From Agromyces sp. Soil535 (GTDB lineage Bacteria > Actinomycetota > Actinomycetes > Actinomycetales > Microbacteriaceae), in NCBI RefSeq assembly GCF_001428255.1, contig NZ_LMRW01000024.1, forward strand, positions 190,170-254,169: a stretch of 64,000 nucleotides of DNA, read 5' to 3'. The position numbers and the translations under genes were made by a program. This document shows, piece by piece, positions 53,207 to 61,815 of the stretch (position 1 is the stretch's first letter; every line of letters begins with the position of its first letter). Below the pieces are notes generated by a model that was not told the origin of the DNA, made no database searches, and saw only the letters and a program-made list of their open reading frames with translations.

Positions 53207-56062
53207 TCAGCGCGCCAGCGCCGCGGCATCCGCTGCTCGTCGACGCTCGACGAACCGGATCCCGAACTTCCTGAGCTCCTCGAACCAGAGCACGATCGAG
53301 GCCATGCCCGTGCACACGAGCCAGTGCGTGGGGTCGAGGGCTTCTGTGCCGAACGCCACCTGCAGCGGCGGCAGCGACACCACGGCGACCTGCAGCAGCA
53401 CCGCGAGCACGACCGCCCCCCACAGCCACGGGTTCGAGAAGAGGCCGCGGAACGCGCTCGAGGTGGCCGAGCGCGCGTTGAACGCCGTGAAGAGGCCGGC
53501 GAGGACGAGCGTCGTGAAGCCCGCGGTGCGGGCCGTGTCGAACGAATCGGTGCCGCCGGGGATGAGGCCGCCCGGCAGGAACATGTCCATCGTGAGCAGC
53601 GTGATGATCGAGATCACGAGCCCGGTGGTCGCGATCCCGATCCACATGCCGGCGTCGATCGCCCGGTCGCGGATGCCGCGCGGGGGCCGCTTCATGACGT
53701 CGTCGATCTCGGGGTCCACGCCCATCGCGAGCGCGGGACCCGAGTCCGTGACGAGGTTGATCCAGAGGATCTGCGTCGCGAGGAGCGGCAGCACGATGCC
53801 GTCGCCCGCCGCCTCGCGGAAGCCGAGCACCCCGGCGAACACGACGCCGAAGAACACCGTCAGCACCTCGCCGATGTTCCCGAAGAGCAGGTATCGCAGG
53901 AACTTGCGGATGTTGTCGAAGATCACCCGTCCCTCGCGCACCGCGTGCACGATCGTCGCGAAGTCGTCGTCGGCGAGCACCATCTTCGCCGCCTCCTTCG
54001 TGACCTCGGTGCCGGCGATTCCCATGGCGATACCGATGTCGGCGGACTTCAGCGCAGGGGCGTCGTTCACGCCGTCCCCGGTCATCGCGACGATCTGCCC
54101 TTCGGCCTGCAGGGCGTCGACGATGCGGAGCTTGTGTTGGGGGGCCACGCGGGCGAACACCGAGACGGTGCGCACGGCGTCCCGGAGCTGCTGGTCGCTC
54201 ATGCCGTCGATCCGCGCACCCGGGAGCGCGATGCCCTCCTCGTCGATGATGCCGAGGTCACGCGCGATTCGTGCCGCGGTCGCCGGGTGATCGCCTGTGA
54301 TCATGATCACGCGGATGCCGGCAGACTTCGCCTGCTCGATCGCCGGACGCACCTCGGGGCGCGGTGGATCGATGATGCCCACCGCACCGGCGTACACGAG
54401 ATCCTCCTCCGAGGCTTCGCCGAAGGTCGCGGCATCCGCGGCTGCGCCGGTTCCGGCCAGCTCGGGCGCGGGCCGGTACGCGACACCCAGCGTGCGGAAG
54501 GCCTCCTCGGAGAGCGCCTCCGTGTCGGCGATCGCCCGCGCACGCCGCTCGGCGTCGAGCGGCACGATGTCAGAGCCGCGCTGGATGCGGGTGCAGTGTT
54601 CGAGCAGCACGTCGGGGGCGCCCTTGCTCAGCACCACCAGGTCGCCGCGCTCGTGCCGATGCGCGGTCGACATCATCTTGCGCTCGGAACTGAACGGCAG
54701 CTCGCCGATGCGTCCGTAGCGTGCCGCCTCCTCGGCGGTGCCGGCGACCTTCCGTGCGGCGACGAGGAATGCCGCTTCGGTGGGGTCGCCCTCGATCTCC
54801 CATTCGCCGTGGTGCTCGGCGAGTTGCGCATCGTTCACCAGCGAGCCGGCGCCCAGCACGATCTGCGCCTCGAGCCGCAGGGGCCCCTCCCGGAGTTCGT
54901 CGCCCTTCGCCGTCGCCCGGCCGACCGGCGCATAGCCGACACCGCTCAGGGCCACGGTGCCCGACGAGCTGACCACGCGCTGGATGGTCATCTGGTTGGT
55001 CGTGAGCGTGCCGGTCTTGTCGGTGCAGATCACGGATGCCGATCCGAGCGTCTCGACGCTGGAGAGCTTCTTCACGACGGCGTTCCGCTTCGCCATGCGC
55101 TGCACGCCGAGCGCGAGCACGAGGGAGAGGATCGCCGGGAGGCCCTCGGGCACGGCGGCGACGGCGAGCGAGACGCCGAGCAGCAGCACCGTCAGGAGTT
55201 CCGCGGGAGTGTCGACGCCCTCGACGAGGGAGATCGTGACCATCACCACGATGGCGATGCCGATCACGATGCGGGCGAGCATGCGTCCGAGGTGCCCGAT
55301 CTCCCGCTGCAGCGGCGTCGGCTCCTCGACCGTCTCGTCGAGCATCGTGGCGATCGAGCCCATCTCGGTCGCCATGCCCGTCGCGGTGACGATCGCCCTG
55401 CCGGTGCCACGGTTCACCGCGGTGCCCTTGAACACCATGTCGAGTCGGTCGCCGAGCGGCACCGGCTCCTCGATCGTCTCGGGCCGTTTCTCGACGGCCT
55501 CGCTCTCGCCGGTGAGCGATGCCTCGGCGATGCGCAGCGTGTTCGACCGGAAGAGTCGGCCGTCGGCGCCGACCCGGTCGCCCTCGGCGAGAACGAGGAC
55601 ATCGCCGGGCACGAGTTCCGCACTCGGCACCGTTCGCAGTGCGCCGTCACGGAGCACCGTCGAGCGGGCACGGGTCATCACGGCGAGCGCTGCGACCGCA
55701 CGCTCCGCCCGCGACTCCTGCACGAGGCCCAGCACGGCGTTCGCGATGATGATGGCGAGGATCACGGTCGCATCGACAGGCAGTCCTTCGGCCCCTTCCA
55801 CGACCCAGGCGATGAAGGAGATCGCCACGGCGGCGAGGAGCAGCAGGATGAGCGGATCGGCGAGCTGGACGACCATCCTGCGCCAGAGCGGGGTCTTCGC
55901 GGTGCTGCGGAGCTCGTTCGGTCCGACCGTCGCGAGGCGCTCCGCCGCATCGACCTGGGAGAGGCCCGACTCGGGATCGACGCCGAGCACACGCGCGACC
56001 TCCGCAGCATCCGTCCTCGCCGGATCGAACGCATCGGTCGACGTCTGCCGAGGGATCGACAT
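53207..56062 (-). CDS. P2-type cation-transporting ATPase (Ca2+/PMR1-like)
   Basis: This 951-residue pump has the cation ATPase N-terminal domain (SGLSQVDAAERLATVGPNEL) and the PEGL ion-site motif in AVAAVPEGLPA. Phosphorylation site Asp348 lies in DKTGTLTTNQMT. It also has MTGDGVNDAPALKSADIGIAMG and a full C-terminal set of helices. The sequence fits P2A calcium or manganese exporters. It is divergent from the copper ATPase and may be unrelated to copper. Confidence 0.9.
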   Translation of the reverse strand: MSIPRQTSTDAFDPARTDAAEVARVLGVDPESGLSQVDAAERLATVGPNELRSTAKTPLWRRMVVQLADPLILLLLAAVAISFIAWVVEGAEGLPVDATVILAIIIANAVLGLVQESRAERAVAALAVMTRARSTVLRDGALRTVPSAELVPGDVLVLAEGDRVGADGRLFRSNTLRIAEASLTGESEAVEKRPETIEEPVPLGDRLDMVFKGTAVNRGTGRAIVTATGMATEMGSIATMLDETVEEPTPLQREIGHLGRMLARIVIGIAIVVMVTISLVEGVDTPAELLTVLLLGVSLAVAAVPEGLPAILSLVLALGVQRMAKRNAVVKKLSSVETLGSASVICTDKTGTLTTNQMTIQRVVSSSGTVALSGVGYAPVGRATAKGDELREGPLRLEAQIVLGAGSLVNDAQLAEHHGEWEIEGDPTEAAFLVAARKVAGTAEEAARYGRIGELPFSSERKMMSTAHRHERGDLVVLSKGAPDVLLEHCTRIQRGSDIVPLDAERRARAIADTEALSEEAFRTLGVAYRPAPELAGTGAAADAATFGEASEEDLVYAGAVGIIDPPRPEVRPAIEQAKSAGIRVIMITGDHPATAARIARDLGIIDEEGIALPGARIDGMSDQQLRDAVRTVSVFARVAPQHKLRIVDALQAEGQIVAMTGDGVNDAPALKSADIGIAMGIAGTEVTKEAAKMVLADDDFATIVHAVREGRVIFDNIRKFLRYLLFGNIGEVLTVFFGVVFAGVLGFREAAGDGIVLPLLATQILWINLVTDSGPALAMGVDPEIDDVMKRPPRGIRDRAIDAGMWIGIATTGLVISIITLLTMDMFLPGGLIPGGTDSFDTARTAGFTTLVLAGLFTAFNARSATSSAFRGLFSNPWLWGAVVLAVLLQVAVVSLPPLQVAFGTEALDPTHWLVCTGMASIVLWFEELRKFGIRFVERRRAADAAALAR

Positions 56063-56175
56063 GTCCTCATCCTCAGGGCGCGACGAGGGCGACCGCAAGG
56101 CGAGGAACCCATCTCGGACTCGATCCGCCGAATCGGGAACAGATCGAAGCAGCGGCGCGTTGTCGCCATCGAGCA

Positions 56176-56192
56176 ATACCCCCTATGGGTAT
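56176..56192. promoter_or_regulatory. CsoR-like copper operator before the copper ATPase
   Basis: ATACCCCCTATGGGTAT with ATACCC/GGGTAT arms lies 29 bp before the copper ATPase ATG, typical of CsoR/RicR sites. A related site is at 59841-59859. No csoR gene lies in this window. Confidence 0.7.
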
Positions 56193-56221
56193 GCTGGGTC
56201 CATACGGACAGGAGGAGGATC

Positions 56222-58537
56222 ATGAGCATGACTCGCGACGAACACGACGCGCACGACCACCACGAGCACGCGGCCGTCGCCGACGCGCCTTCGCACGACG
56301 AGGTGCGTCCCGATCACGACATGCACGCCGGTCACGACGGCCATGCGCGCCACGCGGATCACGACATGCACGCCGGGCACGCGGATCACGCCATGCACGA
56401 CGCCCACGCGGATCACGACGTGCGCGACGCCCACGCGGATCACGACATGCGCGACGCCCACGCGGATCACGACATGCGCGACGCCCACGCCGATCACGAC
56501 ATGCACGACGCCCACGCCGGCCACGCGGGCCACGGCGACCACGTCGGCCAGTTCCGGCGCCTCTTCTGGATCATGCTCGTCTTCGCCGTGCCGACCATCG
56601 CGTTCAGCCCGATGTTCGCATCGCTGATCGGCTACGAGCTTCCCGACAACGCGCTGGTCCCATGGATCTCCCCCGTGCTCGGCACGGTGATGTACTTCTG
56701 GGGCGGCCGGCCGTTCCTCACGGGCGCATGGTCGGAGCTGAAGGCACGCAAGCCCGCGATGATGCTCCTCATCGGGCTCGCGATCACGGTCGCGTACTTC
56801 GCGTCACTCGGCGCGACCCTCGGCATCCTCAGCCACGAGCTCGACTTCTGGTGGGAGCTCGCCCTGCTGATCGTGATCATGCTGTTGGGCCACTGGATCG
56901 AGATGCGTTCGATCGCACAGACCTCGTCGGCGCTCGATGCACTCGCGGCGCTCCTGCCCGACGAGGCCGAGCGCGTCGTCTCGACCGATTCGGATGCTGC
57001 TCCAGTCACCGAGACCGTCGCACCGTCGGAGCTCGCGGTCGGCGACGTGGTGATCGTGCGGCCCGGCGGCCGCGTCCCGGCCGACGGCGAGGTCGTCAGC
57101 GGCACCGCGGCGGTGGACGAGTCGATGATCACGGGCGAGTCCGTCGCGGTCACCCGGGGCCCCGGCGACCACGTCGTCGCCGGCACCGTCGCGACCGACA
57201 CGGCGATCCGCGTGCGGGTCGGCGCGATCGGCGAGGACACCGCGCTCGCCGGCATCCAGCGCCTCGTCGCAAACGCGCAGGCCTCGAGCTCGCGCGCCCA
57301 GCGCCTCGCGGACCGCGCCGCCGGATGGCTGTTCTGGTTCGCGCTCGTCGCTGCGGTGATCACGCTGATCGTCTGGACGCTCGTCGGCAACACCGACGTG
57401 GCCGTCGTCGGCACGATCACCGTGCTCGTCATCGCGTGCCCCCACGCGCTCGGCCTCGCCATCCCGCTCGTCGTGTCGATCGCGACCGAGCGCGCGGCCC
57501 GCGGCGGCGTGCTGGTCACCGACCGCCTCGCACTCGAGACCATGCGCACCGTCGACGCCGTGCTCTTCGACAAGACCGGCACGCTCACCAAGGGCGAGCC
57601 GGCCGTCGTGGATGTCGCCGCCGCGCCGGGCTCCACCATCGATGAGGTGTTCGCACAAGCCGGCGGCGCCGAAGCCGATTCGGAGCATCCACTCGCGAAG
57701 GCGATCGTCGCCGAGGCGCACCGACGCGTGTCCCATGTGCACCCCGCGTCGGACTTCACCGCGTCGCCCGCGCTTGGGGTTCGCGCGATCGCGCACGGCC
57801 GTGTGGTCGAAGTCGGCGGGCCCGCACTGCTCGCGCGTGAGGGGATCGAGCCGCTCGCGGCATCCGTCGACTGGAGCGATGCCGGCCGGACGGTATTGCA
57901 CGTACTCGTCGATGGCACCGTCATCGGCGCCATCGCGCTGGCCGACGAGGTGCGGCCCGAGTCGAAGGAGGCCATCGACGCGCTGCACGCGCTGGGCCGT
58001 CAGGTCGTGATGATCACGGGCGACGCCGAGCCTGTGGCCCGCACGGTCGCCGCATCGCTCGGCATCGACCGCGTCTACGCGGGTGTGCGCCCCGAGGACA
58101 AGGCCGCGAAGGTGCAGGAACTGCAGCACGAGGGCATCAGCGTCGCGATGGTCGGCGACGGCGTGAACGACGCGCCGGCCCTCGCGCAGGCCGACGTCGG
58201 TATCGCGATCGGCGCGGGCACGGATGTCGCGATCGCCTCGGCCGGCGTCATCCTCGCTTCGTCCGACCCGCGTTCCGTCGTCTCGGTCATCGAGCTGTCG
58301 CGCGCCGGCTATCGCAAGATGCAGCAGAACCTGTCGTGGGCGGCCGGCTACAACCTCATCTCGGTGCCGCTCGCCGCGGGCGTGCTCGCACCGATCGGCT
58401 TCGTGCTGCCGATGTCGGTCGGGGCGATCCTGATGTCGCTCTCGACGATCATCGTCGCCGCGAACGCCCAGCTGCTGCGCCGGCTCGACCTGCGGCCCGA
58501 GGCGTCGACACGGGCGGTGCTGGAGCGGGCAAGCTGA
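56222..58537 (+). CDS. copB: CopB-like copper P-type ATPase with His-rich N-terminus
   Basis: This 771-residue pump has a His/Asp/Met-rich N-terminal tail of about 105 residues, built from HADHDMRDA-type units, in place of CxxC metal domains. The transmembrane metal motif is C406-P407-H408 (ACPHALGLA), as in CopB-type pumps. Phosphorylation site Asp450 lies in DKTGTLTKG; TGES, SEHPLAKAI and MVGDGVNDAPAL are present. GGAGGAGG precedes the ATG. It probably exports copper (or silver) under the CsoR-like operator. Confidence 0.93.
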   Translation: MSMTRDEHDAHDHHEHAAVADAPSHDEVRPDHDMHAGHDGHARHADHDMHAGHADHAMHDAHADHDVRDAHADHDMRDAHADHDMRDAHADHDMHDAHAGHAGHGDHVGQFRRLFWIMLVFAVPTIAFSPMFASLIGYELPDNALVPWISPVLGTVMYFWGGRPFLTGAWSELKARKPAMMLLIGLAITVAYFASLGATLGILSHELDFWWELALLIVIMLLGHWIEMRSIAQTSSALDALAALLPDEAERVVSTDSDAAPVTETVAPSELAVGDVVIVRPGGRVPADGEVVSGTAAVDESMITGESVAVTRGPGDHVVAGTVATDTAIRVRVGAIGEDTALAGIQRLVANAQASSSRAQRLADRAAGWLFWFALVAAVITLIVWTLVGNTDVAVVGTITVLVIACPHALGLAIPLVVSIATERAARGGVLVTDRLALETMRTVDAVLFDKTGTLTKGEPAVVDVAAAPGSTIDEVFAQAGGAEADSEHPLAKAIVAEAHRRVSHVHPASDFTASPALGVRAIAHGRVVEVGGPALLAREGIEPLAASVDWSDAGRTVLHVLVDGTVIGAIALADEVRPESKEAIDALHALGRQVVMITGDAEPVARTVAASLGIDRVYAGVRPEDKAAKVQELQHEGISVAMVGDGVNDAPALAQADVGIAIGAGTDVAIASAGVILASSDPRSVVSVIELSRAGYRKMQQNLSWAAGYNLISVPLAAGVLAPIGFVLPMSVGAILMSLSTIIVAANAQLLRRLDLRPEASTRAVLERAS
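56350..56525 (+). repeat. 27-bp in-frame tandem repeats encoding His-rich units
   Basis: Repeated CACGCGGATCACGACATGCG-type units with a period of 27 bp encode nine-residue His/Asp/Met units in the copper pump. Copy number can change without frameshift. Confidence 0.8.
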
Positions 58538-58551
58538 AGGCCTGGCGCCTC

Positions 58552-58616
58552 GCAACTCAGGAGATCGGGACTCGTGATGCGCTCAAGCGCGGATGGGGCC
58601 TCATCTCCTGAGTTGC
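58552..58616. repeat. Inverted repeat GCAACTCAGGAGAT
   Basis: Perfect 14-bp arms at 58552-58565 and 58603-58616 enclose 37 bases. It lies just after the copper ATPase stop and could also act as a terminator. Confidence 0.75.
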
Positions 58617-58856
58617 ACGCATCCCGGTCGACTTCGCCCCACGCGCCACCGTCGTCGACTCACCGAAACCCGATCGTCGACCCAGGGAACGCCGTGAGCC
58701 ATACGGTGATCGTCCGCGGCATCCGCAGGTGCGCCTGCTGCGCCGCGAGCCCGACCAGGAACCACCCCACGGATGCCCCGCGCGGCCATGGCGAATCCCC
58801 CTTCGCCGCGACCGTAACGGAGCGCCTGAATGGCCCCAGTGCAGCTTTCGGCCGCT

Positions 58857-58922
58857 GAAACGCAGGAGAATCCGGGGGATGGGTCCTGTGGGAGCCCCGA
58901 ACCCCGGAATCTCCTGCGTTTC
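58857..58922. repeat. Inverted repeat GAAACGCAGGAGA
   Basis: 21-base arms with one mismatch at 58857-58877 and 58902-58922, 24-base loop. The arm shares CAGGAGA with the previous element, suggesting one small palindromic family. Confidence 0.75.
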
Positions 58923-58983
58923 CCCCGCGCCAGGCCGGGGTCAGGTCCCGGCGGCGCGAATCAGGACCAGGCGCATGCGCCCA

Positions 58984-59615
<632 letters not shown>

Positions 59616-59619
<4 letters not shown>

Positions 59620-59807
59620 CGTGCCACCACCCGGTAGCCGGCCTCGGCGACGGCGGCGGCGATCTCGACGGTCGTTGCGACGGACGAGGCCCCGGATGCC
59701 GCGGCATCCGCTCGGTCGGCGACCGATGAGGTCACGGGGGTCGCGCAGCATGAGCACCCACCGCCCGAGAGCGTCAACTCGGTTCGTCCCTGTGGCGTGA
59801 GCGTCAT
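59616..59807 (-). CDS. Short Cys-rich protein, apparently shortened copper-chaperone relative
   Basis: This 63-residue protein has GGGCSCCATP near the N-terminus and ends VEIAAAVAEAGYRVVAR, which looks like the last helix and strand of a heavy-metal-associated (HMA) domain. The HMA metal loop (MxCxxC) that should lie between them is missing, so this may be an in-frame deletion derivative. The remaining CSCC could still bind copper. First gene of the operon; GAGAGGAAG precedes the ATG. Confidence 0.6.
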
Positions 59808-59840
59808 GGTCTTCCTCTCGATCGACGAAATGATGAGAAG

Positions 59841-59859
59841 TATACCCCCCTAGGGTATA
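59841..59859. promoter_or_regulatory. CsoR-like copper operator before the DUF305 operon
   Basis: TATACCCCCCTAGGGTATA has perfect 7-bp arms and overlaps a leftward -10 TATACT, about 34 bp before the small Cys protein start. Confidence 0.75.
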
Positions 59860-59988
59860 ACTCGCCACCGACCGGACGCTCGTGAAACCATGTCGAAGAA
59901 AGTCCGCGCCTATGTCGATCCGGCGGTGTCGCCGTTCGACGCAAGGGTGAGGCGGGCACTTCGGCCCGCGAGACAAGGAGAGACGACG

Positions 59989-60411
59989 ATGAAGTACATG
60001 CTGATCATGCGGTCGACCGAAGAGGCGCAGGAGGCCTTCAAGGACGTCGACTTCAACGAGGTCATCGAGGCGATGGGCAGGTACAACGAGTCCCTCATCA
60101 AGGCGGGCGTGCTGCTCGCCGGCGAGGGCCTCGCGGGCGTCGAGGAGGGCTTCGTGGTCGACTTCGACGCGACTCCCCCGGTCGTCACCGACGGCCCCTA
60201 CGCCGAGGCGAAGGAGCTCTTCAACGGCTTCTGGATCATCGAGGTCTCGAGCAAGGAGGAGGCCGCGGAGTGGGCCAAGCGCTGCCCCCTCGGCCCGGGT
60301 TCGAAGCTCGAGGTGCGCCGCATCAACGAGCTCGAGGACTTCCCGCAGGACAACGAGTGGATCCAGAAGGAAGCCCAGTGGCGCGAGGAGCTCGAGGGCA
60401 AGGCGCGCTGA
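59989..60411 (+). CDS. YCII/DGPF-domain protein
   Basis: This 140-residue protein (MKYMLIMRSTEEAQEAF) has the DGPF signature as DGPYAEAKELFNGFW. AAGGAG precedes ATG 59989. In actinobacteria such proteins are encoded with ECF42-type sigma factors, and here one follows directly. Confidence 0.88.
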   Translation: MKYMLIMRSTEEAQEAFKDVDFNEVIEAMGRYNESLIKAGVLLAGEGLAGVEEGFVVDFDATPPVVTDGPYAEAKELFNGFWIIEVSSKEEAAEWAKRCPLGPGSKLEVRRINELEDFPQDNEWIQKEAQWREELEGKAR

Positions 60412-61716
60412 GTGTCACACGAGACGGATGCCTCGGGTGCGGTCGCGCCGGCGGATGACGCCGACGCCGACCGCACCCGGCGCGCCCTCGCCGCCGTCTG
60501 GCGCATCGAGTCCGCCCGCATCGTGGCGACGCTGACCCGGTTCGTCGGCGACGTGGGCCAGGCCGAGGACCTCGCCCAGGAGGCGATGCTCGAGGCGATG
60601 CGGCAATGGCCGACCGAGGGCGTGCCGAACAACCCCGGCGCGTGGCTCACCGCCGTCGCCAAGCGGCGGGCGATCGACGGATGGCGCCGCCGCGAGCGCC
60701 TCGACGAGCGGTACGCCGCGATGGCCCGCGACCTCGAGCAGCAGGACGGCGAGGCATCCGGCCAGTTCTGGGACCCCGACACGATCGACGACGACGTGCT
60801 GCGGCTCGTGTTCGTCGCCTGCCACCCGGTGCTCTCGCGCGAGGCGCAGATCGCGCTCACCCTGCGCATCGTCGGCGGCCTCAGCTCCGAGGAGATCGCC
60901 CGCGCGTTCCTCGTGCCGGTCGCCACGATCCAGCAACGCATCGTGCGGGCGAAGAAGACGCTGGCCGCGGCGAACGTGCCGTTCGAGGTGCCGGAACCGC
61001 AGGAGTACCCCGCGCGCCTCGGCTCCGTGCTCAGCGTGCTCTACCTGATCTTCAACGAGGGCTACCTGCCCGCTTCCGGCGAGCAGTGGGTACGGCCGGA
61101 TGTCTCGGCCGAGGCACTGCGGCTCGCCCGCATGGTCGCGGGCCTCATGCCGCGCGAGCCCGAGGCGCAGTCGCTCGTGGCCCTCATGGAGTTCCACGCG
61201 TCGCGGTTCGCGACGCGGGTCGCGCGCGACGGCTCGCCCATCCCGCTCGACGAGCAGGAACGCAGCCGTTGGGATCGCGCGCAGATCGAGCGCGGCCGGG
61301 CCGCCCTGGCACGGGCCGACCGTATCGGACGGGGACGCGCCTCGTACGGCCTGCAGGCGGCCATCGCCGAGTGCCACGCGATCGCGCCGTCGGCCGAGGA
61401 CACGGATTGGGCGCGCATCGTGCTGCTCTACGAGGCGCTCGGCCGCATCGCGCCGTCACCCGTGGTGGAGCTGAACAGAGCCGTGGCGGTCGCCATGGCC
61501 ACCGGCCCGGCGAGCGCGCTGCGGCTCGTCGACGACCTCGAGCGCGACGGCAAGCTCGCGGGCTACCCCGCGCTGCCCGCCGTGCGCGGCGAGCTGCTCG
61601 TGCGGCTCGGGCGCACGCAGGAGGCCCGCGGCGAGCTCGAGACCGCCGCACGCCTCACGGGCAACGAGCGCGAACGCGCGGCGCTGCTCGCGAAGGCGGC
61701 GGCGCTCCCCCGCTGA
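60412..61716 (+). CDS. ECF42-type sigma factor with extended C-terminal domain
   Basis: This 434-residue protein has sigma region 2 (about 35-100: FVGDVGQAEDLAQEAMLEAM), region 4 (about 140-190: IVGGLSSEEIARAFLVPVATIQQRIVRAKK) and a long helical C-terminal domain (about 200-430) of the TPR-like DUF6596 kind, including YLIFNEGYL. The GTG start is directly after the DGPF gene stop. The C-terminal domain replaces a separate anti-sigma factor in this group. Confidence 0.9.
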   Translation: MSHETDASGAVAPADDADADRTRRALAAVWRIESARIVATLTRFVGDVGQAEDLAQEAMLEAMRQWPTEGVPNNPGAWLTAVAKRRAIDGWRRRERLDERYAAMARDLEQQDGEASGQFWDPDTIDDDVLRLVFVACHPVLSREAQIALTLRIVGGLSSEEIARAFLVPVATIQQRIVRAKKTLAAANVPFEVPEPQEYPARLGSVLSVLYLIFNEGYLPASGEQWVRPDVSAEALRLARMVAGLMPREPEAQSLVALMEFHASRFATRVARDGSPIPLDEQERSRWDRAQIERGRAALARADRIGRGRASYGLQAAIAECHAIAPSAEDTDWARIVLLYEALGRIAPSPVVELNRAVAVAMATGPASALRLVDDLERDGKLAGYPALPAVRGELLVRLGRTQEARGELETAARLTGNERERAALLAKAAALPR

Positions 61717-61722
61717 CCCCGC

Positions 61723-61804
61723 GGGTTGAGGAGCCCGCGCAGCGGGCGTCTCGAAACCTGCCTATCCAGGGGTTTCGAGACGCGCCTTCGGCGCTCCTCA
61801 ACCC
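61723..61804. repeat. GGGTTGAGGAGC palindromic repeat, full copy
   Basis: Left arm GGGTTGAGGAGCCCGCGCAG to GGCGTCTCGAAACC, short spacer, right arm GGTTTCGAGACGCGCC to GCGCTCCTCAACCC. It lies between the sigma gene and the convergent RND gene and may terminate both. Confidence 0.85.
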
Positions 61805-61815
61805 GCACCTCGGCG

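Larger units (their letters stand above)
58538..58983. other. Gap between copper ATPase and DUF305 operon, with two palindromic elements
   Basis: This 446-bp region has no gene. It holds two inverted repeats, listed separately, and otherwise unremarkable sequence. Confidence 0.6.

Noticed and set aside
53171..56221. A rightward open frame joining the P2-ATPase antisense strand to the copper ATPase
   Set aside because: The first 1017 codons are antisense to the P2-type ATPase. The real protein begins at 56222 after GGAGGAGG and a copper operator.
56350..56525. Direct repeats considered as a CRISPR array
   Set aside because: The repeats are contiguous, without unique spacers, and are in-frame coding units of the copper ATPase.
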